From Desulfobacteraceae bacterium (lineage in GTDB: Bacteria; Desulfobacterota; Desulfobacteria; Desulfobacterales; Desulfosarcinaceae): DNA of 6,125 nucleotides. Made by a program: the position numbers and the translations under genes. The notes beneath the pieces were generated by a model. The model was not told where the DNA came from. It saw only the letters and a list, made by a program, of their open reading frames with translations, and did not search any database. The stretch spans positions 1 through 6,125 of the forward strand of contig JALVRI010000187.1 of the NCBI GenBank assembly GCA_027031325.1, in the 5' to 3' direction. Shown here one piece after another: positions 1-5,479 of this stretch (positions are counted from its first letter, which is position 1; every line of letters begins with the position of its first letter).

Positions 1-836
1 CCGCTGCATATTTCGCCCGCCATGGCATCGATACCCCGCGCATAGATGCCGAGATCCTGTTGGCGCACAGCCTGGGCCTGGAAAGAATCGACCTCTACTT
101 GAGGCACGATCAGCCCCTGGAAAAAGACGAGCTTGCCAGCTACAAGGAGCTGGTGAAACGGCGTGCCCGGCGCGAGCCGGTTGCCTATATAACCGGGCAC
201 AAGGAGTTCTGGTCGCTGGAATTGGAAGTGGCCCCCTGGGTTTTGATACCCAGGCCGGAGACCGAACTTTTGGTGGAAAAGGCGCTGGAAACAATGGCCG
301 GCAGGGATCAGGCCAGGGTCCTGGAACTTGGTACCGGCACGGGGGCCGTCAGCCTGGCCCTGGCAAAACAGCAGCCCGGCTGGTGGATTGCAGCCAGCGA
401 TATAAGTCCCGCAGCTGCGGCTTTGGCCAGGGCGAACGCTGAAAAACACGGGTTGGAAAACAGGATTGCCTTTTTCGTGGCCGACTGGATGGAGGCCGTT
501 GACGCGGCTGAATCAGGCTTCGACCTTATCGTTTCAAACCCACCCTACATTCCTTCCCGTCAAATAGGGCGCCTGGAACCGGAGGTGAGCATCCATGAAC
601 CCCGGCTGGCCCTGGACGGCGGCCGGGATGGCCTGGCATGCCTGGCGAAGATAATTTCGTCGGCAGGCTTAAACCTCAAGCCGGGTGGCTACCTGCTGCT
701 TGAAATCGGCTGCGACCAAAAAGATGCTGCCGAGATGCTTCTGAAGGACCAGGGCGATTTTAAACCGGTGACCGCATTCAAGGATTACGGCGGCAACTGG
801 AGGGTGGTGATGGGACACAAGGCCAAACGAGGATAA
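1..836 (+). CDS. prmC: Peptide chain release factor N5-glutamine methyltransferase PrmC (HemK), 5'-partial
   Basis: PrmC uses S-adenosylmethionine to methylate the glutamine of the GGQ motif in release factors RF1 and RF2, which improves termination; it acts in the cytosol. The reading frame is open from base 3 and gives 277 visible residues before TAA at 834-836. The upstream residues (AAYFARHGIDTPRIDAEILL) match the family's N-terminal helical domain, so the TTG at 60 is an internal leucine codon and the true start lies before the window; about ten residues are probably missing compared with the usual 280-290. Visible motifs are YITGHKEFW (encoded about 186-212), IPRPETELLVE (about 246-278), the SAM-binding LELGTGTGAVSLALA loop (about 321-365), and the catalytic NPPY at 537-548, which binds the substrate glutamine. 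No key residue is missing. prfA is a frequent upstream neighbour of this gene and may lie just outside. A 149-nt gap separates it from rpsB. Confidence 0.96.
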   Translation, partial: AAYFARHGIDTPRIDAEILLAHSLGLERIDLYLRHDQPLEKDELASYKELVKRRARREPVAYITGHKEFWSLELEVAPWVLIPRPETELLVEKALETMAGRDQARVLELGTGTGAVSLALAKQQPGWWIAASDISPAAAALARANAEKHGLENRIAFFVADWMEAVDAAESGFDLIVSNPPYIPSRQIGRLEPEVSIHEPRLALDGGRDGLACLAKIISSAGLNLKPGGYLLLEIGCDQKDAAEMLLKDQGDFKPVTAFKDYGGNWRVVMGHKAKRG

Positions 837-985
837 AAAAATATTGCACCGGGCAAGGGGATTTGGTAGATATCTTCGATTTTGAAAACCGCACGTTCGG
901 GGACCTGTTTCCCGGTGCCCTGCGGGGGCAGGGTCGGAGGCAGGGAGGAACCGGGCGAAGGCCAAACCAAGACCAAGGAGATGTC
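837..985 (+). promoter_or_regulatory. Non-coding leader between prmC and rpsB, possible structured 5' UTR
   Basis: This is the longest stretch without a gene. It contains a perfect 6-bp hairpin, CCCTGC 918-923 with GCAGGG 928-933 and a GGGG loop. A second possible stem pairs GCAC 891-894 with GTGC 915-918 and CGGG 898-901 with CCCG 911-914. An alternative outer stem pairs CCCGG 911-915 with CCGGG 951-955 around the first hairpin and excludes the second. No U-tract follows, so these do not look like an intrinsic terminator for prmC. A weak promoter-like pair is TTGCAC 844-849 and TAGATA 867-872 (17-nt spacing, three of six matches in each box). In E. coli, S2 represses rpsB-tsf through the rpsB leader; a similar role here is inference only. 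Confidence 0.35.
975..980 (+). promoter_or_regulatory. Ribosome binding site of rpsB (decides start at 986)
   Basis: AAGGAG lies 5 nt before the ATG at 986, a near-ideal Shine-Dalgarno arrangement. It supports this start over the in-frame TTG at 863, which would add 41 residues not seen in S2 proteins. A second ATG at 981 is out of frame and touches the AAGGAG directly, so it is unlikely to be used. Confidence 0.85.
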
Positions 986-1897
986 ATGGCTTACATTACG
1001 ATGAAAGAGTTGTTGGAAGCCGGTGTTCACTTCGGACACCAGACCAGGCGCTGGAACCCGAAAATGAAACCGTATATTTTCGGGGCCCGCAATGGGATCT
1101 ATATTATCGATTTGCAGAAGACAGTCCGTATGTTCAAGACCGCCTACGAGTTCATCGTCGATACGGTGGCCGAGGGCAAGTCGGTACTTTTCGTGGGCAC
1201 CAAGAAGCAGGCCCGGGAATCGATTTACGAGGAAGCCAATCGGTGCGAGATGTTTTACGTCCACAACCGTTGGTTGGGCGGCATGCTGACCAATTTTCAA
1301 ACCATCAAAAAGAGCATCGACCGGCTCAATTACCTCAATCAGTTAGAAAATGACGGCTCCATAGAGATGTTTCCCAAAAAAGAGCGCCTCAAGATGGCCA
1401 AGGAGCGCAGAAAGCTGGATGCAACCTTGGGCGGAATCCAGAACATGACCAAGCTGCCAGGGGCAATTTTCATCGTCGATCCCAAGAACGAGGCCATCGC
1501 CGTACGCGAGGGGCGCAGGCTCAACATTCCGATTGTGGCCATTGTCGATACCAACTGCGATCCGGATGAGATCGATTACATAATTCCGGGCAACGATGAT
1601 GCCATTCGTGCCATCAGGCTGATAACTTCGCGGATAGCCGATGCCTGTATCGAAGGCCGGCGCCGTTTCGAGGAACGCCGTCAGGCAGAGGCCGACAAGG
1701 CCGTCGAGGAACCGTCCGAAATAGAAACCGCCGCCGCCGACTTGAAACCGGGAGAGCGCAAGGTTATTTCCGACGGCTCGCAAGGGCCCATCATCGAAAT
1801 CATCCGCAAGACACCGGAAGCCGATATTGACAGTGGCTCAAGCGGTGATGACGACAAGGACGCTTCAGAAGCTCAACAGACCACAAGAGGAGAATAA
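986..1897 (+). CDS. rpsB: 30S ribosomal protein S2 with extended acidic C-terminal tail
   Basis: S2 is a late-assembling protein of the small ribosomal subunit, positioned between head and body, and it helps recruit S1. The product is 303 residues from the ATG at 986. The N-terminus (MAYITMKELLEAGVHFGHQT) is typical, followed by RRWNPKMKPYIFG, VLFVGTKKQA (68-77), NRWLGGMLTNF (94-104) and the second S2 signature around 158-182 (PGAIFIVDP, then the REGRRLNIP segment). The conserved core ends near residue 230 (RRRFEERR). The remaining roughly 73 residues are a low-complexity tail rich in Asp, Glu, Ser and Ala, including SGSSGDDDKD at 284-292. Many bacterial S2 proteins are only about 230-260 residues, so the tail is notable; its reading frame is intact and continues to within 3 nt of tsf. 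rpsB-tsf adjacency is one of the most conserved gene pairs in bacteria. Confidence 0.98.
   Translation: MAYITMKELLEAGVHFGHQTRRWNPKMKPYIFGARNGIYIIDLQKTVRMFKTAYEFIVDTVAEGKSVLFVGTKKQARESIYEEANRCEMFYVHNRWLGGMLTNFQTIKKSIDRLNYLNQLENDGSIEMFPKKERLKMAKERRKLDATLGGIQNMTKLPGAIFIVDPKNEAIAVREGRRLNIPIVAIVDTNCDPDEIDYIIPGNDDAIRAIRLITSRIADACIEGRRRFEERRQAEADKAVEEPSEIETAAADLKPGERKVISDGSQGPIIEIIRKTPEADIDSGSSGDDDKDASEAQQTTRGE
1887..1892 (+). promoter_or_regulatory. Ribosome binding site of tsf
   Basis: GAGGAG sits inside the last codons of rpsB, 8 nt before the tsf ATG at 1901. Its location means ribosomes finishing rpsB clear or occupy the tsf initiation region, which favours translational coupling. Confidence 0.75.
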
Positions 1898-1900
1898 GAG

Positions 1901-2500
1901 ATGGGAAATATATCCGCCGCAATGGTAAAGGAGCTCCGTGAAAAGACCGGGGCTGGAATGATGGATTGCAAGAAGGCCCTGGCAGACTGCGGGGGCGATA
2001 TGGAAAAGGCCATTGATTTTCTGCGTAAAAAAGGCCTGGCCACGGCCGCCAAGCGCGCCGGCCGGGCCACAAGCGAAGGAACGATCCAGGCCTACATCCA
2101 CATGGGGGGTAAGATCGGGGTCTTGGTGGAAGTTGACTGCGAAACCGATTTCGTGGCCAAGACAGATGATTTCCAGGAGTTTGCCCGCAACCTGGCCATG
2201 CATATTGCCGCCACCAACCCGGTGGGTATAACAGCCGAGGAGGTACCCGCCAAAATAATTGAACGCGAACGTGAAATCTACTTGGCCCAGGCAAAAGAGA
2301 CCGGCAAGCCGGACCACATCCTGGAAAAGATAGTGGACGGCAAGATGAAAAAGTTTTTCAAGGAAAACTGCCTGATGGATCAGGCCTATGTCAAGGATCC
2401 CGACAAGACCGTTTCCGACTACCTGAATGAAATGATCGCCAGGACCGGTGAAAAGATAACCATCAAGCGCTTTGCGCGTTTTCAGATCGGAGACAAGTAG
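1901..2500 (+). CDS. tsf: Translation elongation factor Ts, short form
   Basis: EF-Ts is the guanine nucleotide exchange factor that releases GDP from EF-Tu during elongation. The 199-residue product starts with the N-terminal UBA-like domain (about 1-55) carrying KELREKTGAGMMDCKKAL (10-27), the family signature. The core follows with VEVDCETDFVAKT (76-88). By homology with E. coli EF-Ts, the Asp-Phe pair at 83-84 is the wedge that disturbs the Mg2+/nucleotide site of EF-Tu. The protein is much shorter than the 283-residue E. coli form. Its C-terminal half (about 110-199, with GKPDHILEKIVDGKMKKFF and KDPDKTVSDYL) looks like the single-repeat core of the roughly 200-residue EF-Ts of Thermus and of many deltaproteobacteria. 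This is therefore a natural short type, not a truncation. It starts 3 nt after rpsB and ends 2 nt before pyrH. Confidence 0.98.
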   Translation: MGNISAAMVKELREKTGAGMMDCKKALADCGGDMEKAIDFLRKKGLATAAKRAGRATSEGTIQAYIHMGGKIGVLVEVDCETDFVAKTDDFQEFARNLAMHIAATNPVGITAEEVPAKIIEREREIYLAQAKETGKPDHILEKIVDGKMKKFFKENCLMDQAYVKDPDKTVSDYLNEMIARTGEKITIKRFARFQIGDK

Positions 2501-2505
2501 AATTG
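2489..2505 (+). promoter_or_regulatory. Ribosome binding site and TTG start of pyrH
   Basis: GGAG at 2489-2492 lies 10 nt before TTG 2503-2505, slightly far but usable. No ATG, GTG or other TTG is available in this frame between the tsf end and residue 19, and starting at that later ATG would remove the KLSGEAL nucleotide-binding motif. The TTG is therefore the likely start. Confidence 0.7.
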
Positions 2506-3231
2506 ACAAAACCGGTTTTCCAAAGGATTCTGCTCAAGCTGAGCGGCGAAGCCCTGATGGGAGATCAGGGTTTCGGTATCAGCCCCGATATGTTGACCTT
2601 CGTGGCCCGGGAAGTCAAGGGCGCTTACGGCCTCGGGATCCAGATGGCCATCGTGGTCGGCGGGGGCAATATCTTCAGGGGGGTTAAGGCCACCTCCTTC
2701 GGGATGGAGAGAACTTCGGCCGACCACATGGGCATGCTGGCGACGGTCATCAACAGCCTGGCACTTCAGGACGCCCTTGAAAAGCTCGGCATTCCGACCA
2801 GGGTCCAGACGGCGATTTCAATGCACGAGGTGGCCGAACCTTACATCTTGCGCAGGGCTCTGAGGCATCTGGAAAAAGGGCGGGTGGTGATATTTGCCGC
2901 CGGAACCGGCAATCCTTATTTTACCACCGATACGGCGGCGGTCCTGCGGGCCAAGGAGATACACGCCGAGGTATTATTGAAGGCCACCAAGGTGAACGGA
3001 TTGTACGATTCGGACCCGGAGAAAAATTCCGGGGCGCGTTTCATCAGTCATATAAACTACATGCAGGTGCTCGAACGCCAGCTGAAGGTCATGGACATGA
3101 CCGCCATTTCCCTGGCCATGGACAACGACCTGCCCCTGGTGGTCTTCAACATGAAGGAGCCGGGAAATATCGAAAAGGTTGTCTGCGGCCACCAGGTCGG
3201 CACTACCATAGACAACGAAGATCACAGCTGA
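2503..3231 (+). CDS. pyrH: Uridylate kinase (UMP kinase), hexameric bacterial type
   Basis: PyrH phosphorylates UMP to UDP with ATP, the committed step from de novo pyrimidine synthesis to UTP and CTP; bacterial enzymes are hexamers of the amino-acid kinase fold, usually activated by GTP and inhibited by UTP. The 242-residue product has the usual family length. Visible motifs are ILLKLSGEALMGD (9-21, phosphate binding), VVGGGNIFRG (51-60), ADHMGMLATVINSLALQD (73-90, UMP and subunit contact region), GTGNPYFTTDTAA (134-146), KATKVNGLYDSDP (160-172, ATP side) and MDMTAISLAMDN (197-208). The C-terminus contains the common GTTI ending. All key elements are present. It begins at TTG 2 nt after tsf, in the conserved order before frr, and is separated from frr by 51 nt. 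Confidence 0.98.
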   Translation: MTKPVFQRILLKLSGEALMGDQGFGISPDMLTFVAREVKGAYGLGIQMAIVVGGGNIFRGVKATSFGMERTSADHMGMLATVINSLALQDALEKLGIPTRVQTAISMHEVAEPYILRRALRHLEKGRVVIFAAGTGNPYFTTDTAAVLRAKEIHAEVLLKATKVNGLYDSDPEKNSGARFISHINYMQVLERQLKVMDMTAISLAMDNDLPLVVFNMKEPGNIEKVVCGHQVGTTIDNEDHS

Positions 3232-3254
3232 GGCGAGGCCTGGATTTCTGTCAA

Positions 3255-3276
3255 CCCTTTCAATCCGCAAAAGGGG
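3255..3276 (+). promoter_or_regulatory. Hairpin overlapping the frr ribosome binding site
   Basis: CCCTTT 3255-3260 can pair perfectly with AAAGGG 3270-3275 around a 9-nt loop. The 3' arm is the Shine-Dalgarno site of frr: AAGGGG at 3271-3276, 6 nt before the ATG at 3283. The ribosome binding site is clear; the hairpin and any occluding effect are inferred from base pairing alone. There is no following U-tract, so it is not a terminator. Confidence 0.45.
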
Positions 3277-3282
3277 CAAGCA

Positions 3283-3840
3283 ATGATCGAGGATGTCTAT
3301 CAGGATACCAAATCGAGGATGGGGAAGACCATCAGTGCGTTGGAAAACGAATTGAACCGCCTGCGCACCGGGAGGGCATCAACATCGCTTCTGGACGGTA
3401 TAAGGGTTAATTATTACGGGACGCCGACACCGCTTAACCAGATGGCTACCATTTCAGTTCCCGAGAGCCGCCTGATTACGATTCAGCCCTGGGATGTATC
3501 GGTGATCAAGGATATTGAAAAGGCCATTCTCAAGTCTGACCTGGGGCTGACGCCGAGCAATGACGGTAAACTGATCCGGATCTCCATACCTCCCTTGTCG
3601 GAGCAGCGGCGCAAGGAGTTGGTCAAGGTAGTGCACAAGATCTGCGAAGAACACAAAGTAGCCATCCGCAACGTGCGCCGGGATGCCAATGAATTCATCA
3701 AGGGGATGAAAAAAGAGGGTGAAATCGGCGAAGACGATGCCTTCAAGGCCCAGGATCAGATCCAGAAGATCACCGATGAACATATCGCCCGAATCGATGC
3801 CCTCTACAAAGACAAAGAGAAAGAAATCCTTGAATTCTAA
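3283..3840 (+). CDS. frr: Ribosome recycling factor
   Basis: RRF works with EF-G and GTP to split the post-termination ribosome into subunits so that it can start again; it acts in the cytosol and is essential in most bacteria. The product is 185 residues, exactly the standard length. The long three-helix bundle (domain I) is formed by about residues 1-30 (ENELNRLRTGRAS at 21-33) and 106-185, and the small beta domain II by about 31-105 (VNYYGTPTPLNQMATISVPE at 42-61, then TIQPWD). The conserved IRNVRRDAN segment (128-136) carries the basic residues that contact 23S rRNA, and KKEGEIGEDDAFKAQDQIQK (143-162) is typical. The ATG at 3283 has an AAGGGG site at good spacing. uppS probably starts inside its last codons. 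Confidence 0.98.
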   Translation: MIEDVYQDTKSRMGKTISALENELNRLRTGRASTSLLDGIRVNYYGTPTPLNQMATISVPESRLITIQPWDVSVIKDIEKAILKSDLGLTPSNDGKLIRISIPPLSEQRRKELVKVVHKICEEHKVAIRNVRRDANEFIKGMKKEGEIGEDDAFKAQDQIQKITDEHIARIDALYKDKEKEILEF

Positions 3841-4579
3841 GCAGAGCACGGTTTCAAAATTCGGGCTCGATCCGGGGAAGATGCCCCGCCATGTGGCCAT
3901 AATCATGGATGGCAATGGCCGCTGGGCGCAGCAAAAATTGATGAACCGGATAAAGGGCCACGAGCATGGCGTCCAAACCGTGCGCGAAATCACCCGGGCC
4001 TGCCGGGAACTGGAGATACCCTTCCTTACCCTTTACGCATTTTCCACCGAGAACTGGCAACGACCGGCGCACGAGGTTACGGCCCTTATGAACCTGCTGG
4101 TCAGGTTTCTCAAGTCCGAGACCGGGGAGTTGGTCGCCAAGGGTATCCGGCTCAACGCCATCGGGCAATTGAATAGGCTGCCCGATAAAGTCCGGCAGAC
4201 CCTGGATGAAGCCATCCGGCAAACCGCCCACAACAAGGGCCTGACCCTTACCCTGGCCCTTAGTTACGGGGGGCGCTCCGAACTGGTTCAGATGGCCAGG
4301 CTCCTGGCCGACAAGGCTTGCAGGGGCGAAATAGATCCCCGCGGGATAGACGAGGCCGTGGTGGCTGACCATCTATACACTGCCGGGTTGCCGGATCCGG
4401 ATATTCTCATCCGGACCTCGGGTGAAATGCGCATAAGCAATTTTCTTTTGTGGCAAATAGCCTATACCGAACTGTTCGTTACCCCTACTTTTTGGCCTGA
4501 TTTCAACCGGCAGGAGTTGATCTCCATTTTGCAAAGTTTCCAGAAACGTGAGCGCAGGTTCGGCAGAGTAGAGACCTGA
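3830..4579 (+). CDS. uppS: Undecaprenyl diphosphate synthase (cis-prenyltransferase)
   Basis: UppS adds eight isopentenyl units in cis configuration to farnesyl diphosphate, giving the C55 carrier used for peptidoglycan and O-antigen synthesis. From TTG 3830 the product is 249 residues, the normal family size. Motifs are HVAIIMDGNGRW (21-32) with the catalytic Mg-binding Asp27, GHEHG (43-47), LYAFSTENW (68-76), LALSYGGRSEL (142-152; Ser replaces the more common Asn before YGGR), and the C-terminal RTSGEMRISNFLLWQIAYTE region (195-214), which binds the IPP diphosphate. The start is uncertain. TTG 3830 overlaps frr by 11 nt and has only a weak AGAG at 3816-3819. ATG 3881 would give 232 residues with just three residues before HVAII and a GGGG placed too close. 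Homologues usually carry 10-20 residues before that motif, which favours the TTG. In-frame ATGs farther upstream lie within frr and code for unrelated sequence. Confidence 0.95.
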   Translation: MNSKQSTVSKFGLDPGKMPRHVAIIMDGNGRWAQQKLMNRIKGHEHGVQTVREITRACRELEIPFLTLYAFSTENWQRPAHEVTALMNLLVRFLKSETGELVAKGIRLNAIGQLNRLPDKVRQTLDEAIRQTAHNKGLTLTLALSYGGRSELVQMARLLADKACRGEIDPRGIDEAVVADHLYTAGLPDPDILIRTSGEMRISNFLLWQIAYTELFVTPTFWPDFNRQELISILQSFQKRERRFGRVET

Positions 4580-4666
4580 TCCCCGAATTGCGGCAAGTAA
4601 GTTGCGTAAAATCAGCATATTGGAGAATTTGGGCAGAACCGCCAAGCTGAAACCATAGTTGACCCC
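4580..4666 (+). other. Gap between uppS and cdsA without clear signals
   Basis: These 87 nt hold no convincing gene, terminator or promoter. A pentamer TTGCG is repeated at 4588-4592 and 4602-4606, and GCAA 4593-4596 could pair with TTGC 4602-4605, a very small stem. GGAG at 4622-4625 is too far from the cdsA ATG to serve as its ribosome binding site. Confidence 0.5.
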
Positions 4667-5479
4667 ATGCACTTGAAACGCTGGATAACCGGCATCATTG
4701 CCGTTCCCATCCTTTTCGTCATCCTCTATTACGGTGGGCGGATCGGTTTCGGCGTCCTGATCGGTGCGGTAGCCTGCCTGGCCCTGGCCGAGTATTTCGG
4801 TATCGTCTATGCGGGTAAAAACTCACTTGCCCACGGCCTGTTCAGGATGGCGGGGTATGCGGCTGCACTTGCGCTGTTGACCCTTGTTTTCAATGGGCTT
4901 GATTACTGGGTACCGTTGGTGTTGGTGGCCGACCTGGCGGTGGTGGGCATTGTGGCGGTAAGTTATTACAAAAATGATTCCTCTTTACCAGAAGGTGTTG
5001 CCTACCAGGTGCTGGGATTGGTCTACATTCCACTTCTGGCTTCCTATCTGATAAGCCTCAGAAATGCTTTCCGCGGTGGTGCCTGGCTTTTCTGCCTCCT
5101 GGTGGTGGTGGCAGCCGGTGATATAGGCGCCTATTACGTCGGCTCTTACCTGGGCCGGAATAAGCTTTGCCCGGCGGTAAGCCCTAAGAAGACCGTTGAA
5201 GGTGCCCTGGGAGGCTTGGCGGGCAACCTGCTGGCCGGGACCTGTTTCAAGCTCTGGTTGCTGACCGATCTCGGCTGGTTGCAGATGGCGGTTTTTGCGT
5301 TGACAGTCGGGCTTTTGGGTCAGGTCGGGGACCTGTTCGAATCGGCTTTCAAGCGCAGGTCGGGGATCAAGGATTCCGGCCGTCTCCTGCCGGGCCATGG
5401 GGGGTTCCTGGACCGGATCGATGCCCTTCTGTTTGCCGCGCCGGCAGCTTACTTTTTGCAACAGTGGATTTTAAAATGA
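4667..5479 (+). CDS. cdsA: Phosphatidate cytidylyltransferase (CDP-diglyceride synthase)
   Basis: CdsA converts phosphatidic acid and CTP to CDP-diacylglycerol and diphosphate in the inner membrane, the precursor for all major phospholipids. The 270-residue product is very hydrophobic, with about eight or nine predicted membrane segments (roughly 7-21, 27-48, 60-76, 80-99, 113-130, 138-161, 178-200, 204-221 and 253-267, judged by eye). The full CdsA signature lies at 226-252: Ser226, KRR 229-231, KD 235-236, PGHGG 242-246 and DRID 249-252. GDIGAYYVGSYLGR (151-164), SPKKTVEGALGG (172-183) and GQVGDL (218-223) are further conserved elements with the acidic residues of the active site. The ATG at 4667 gives the typical KRWITGI start, yet no clear Shine-Dalgarno site precedes it; no earlier ATG, GTG or TTG exists in the open frame (which closes at TAA 4607-4609). 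A TTG at 4673 is a weaker option. The stop overlaps the dxr start. Confidence 0.97.
   Translation: MHLKRWITGIIAVPILFVILYYGGRIGFGVLIGAVACLALAEYFGIVYAGKNSLAHGLFRMAGYAAALALLTLVFNGLDYWVPLVLVADLAVVGIVAVSYYKNDSSLPEGVAYQVLGLVYIPLLASYLISLRNAFRGGAWLFCLLVVVAAGDIGAYYVGSYLGRNKLCPAVSPKKTVEGALGGLAGNLLAGTCFKLWLLTDLGWLQMAVFALTVGLLGQVGDLFESAFKRRSGIKDSGRLLPGHGGFLDRIDALLFAAPAAYFLQQWILK
5476..5479 (+). promoter_or_regulatory. ATGA stop-start overlap coupling cdsA and dxr
   Basis: The dxr ATG (5476-5478) and the cdsA TGA (5477-5479) share ATGA. Upstream there is only a weak GTGG at 5464-5467, so dxr translation probably depends on ribosomes terminating at cdsA. Confidence 0.75.

Noticed and set aside
918..933. 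Intrinsic terminator of prmC
   Set aside because: The hairpin is perfect but a purine-rich stretch rather than a U-tract follows.
863..985. N-terminal 41-residue extension of S2 from a TTG at 863
   Set aside because: The extension resembles no S2 N-terminus, and the ATG at 986 has a strong AAGGAG and gives the standard MAYITMKELL start.
981..1004. Seven-codon upstream ORF (ATG 981 to TGA 1002-1004) overlapping the rpsB start
   Set aside because: Its ATG directly abuts the AAGGAG with no spacing, so initiation is unlikely, and the next good site is over 30 nt away.
785..1300. Reverse-strand open frames here and elsewhere (such as 1800-2509, 3854-4372, 4985-5461 and 5623-6069)
   Set aside because: They lie opposite well-recognised genes, and their translations show no family motifs; they are antisense shadows.
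3719..3829. N-terminal extension of UppS from an ATG at 3719 within frr
   Set aside because: The extra residues are a Lys/Arg/Ser-rich out-of-frame reading of frr, unlike any UppS N-terminus.
4391..4400. Palindrome CCGGATCCGG within uppS
   Set aside because: It lies in conserved coding sequence (LPDPDIL), is a single copy, and is likely a codon-use coincidence.
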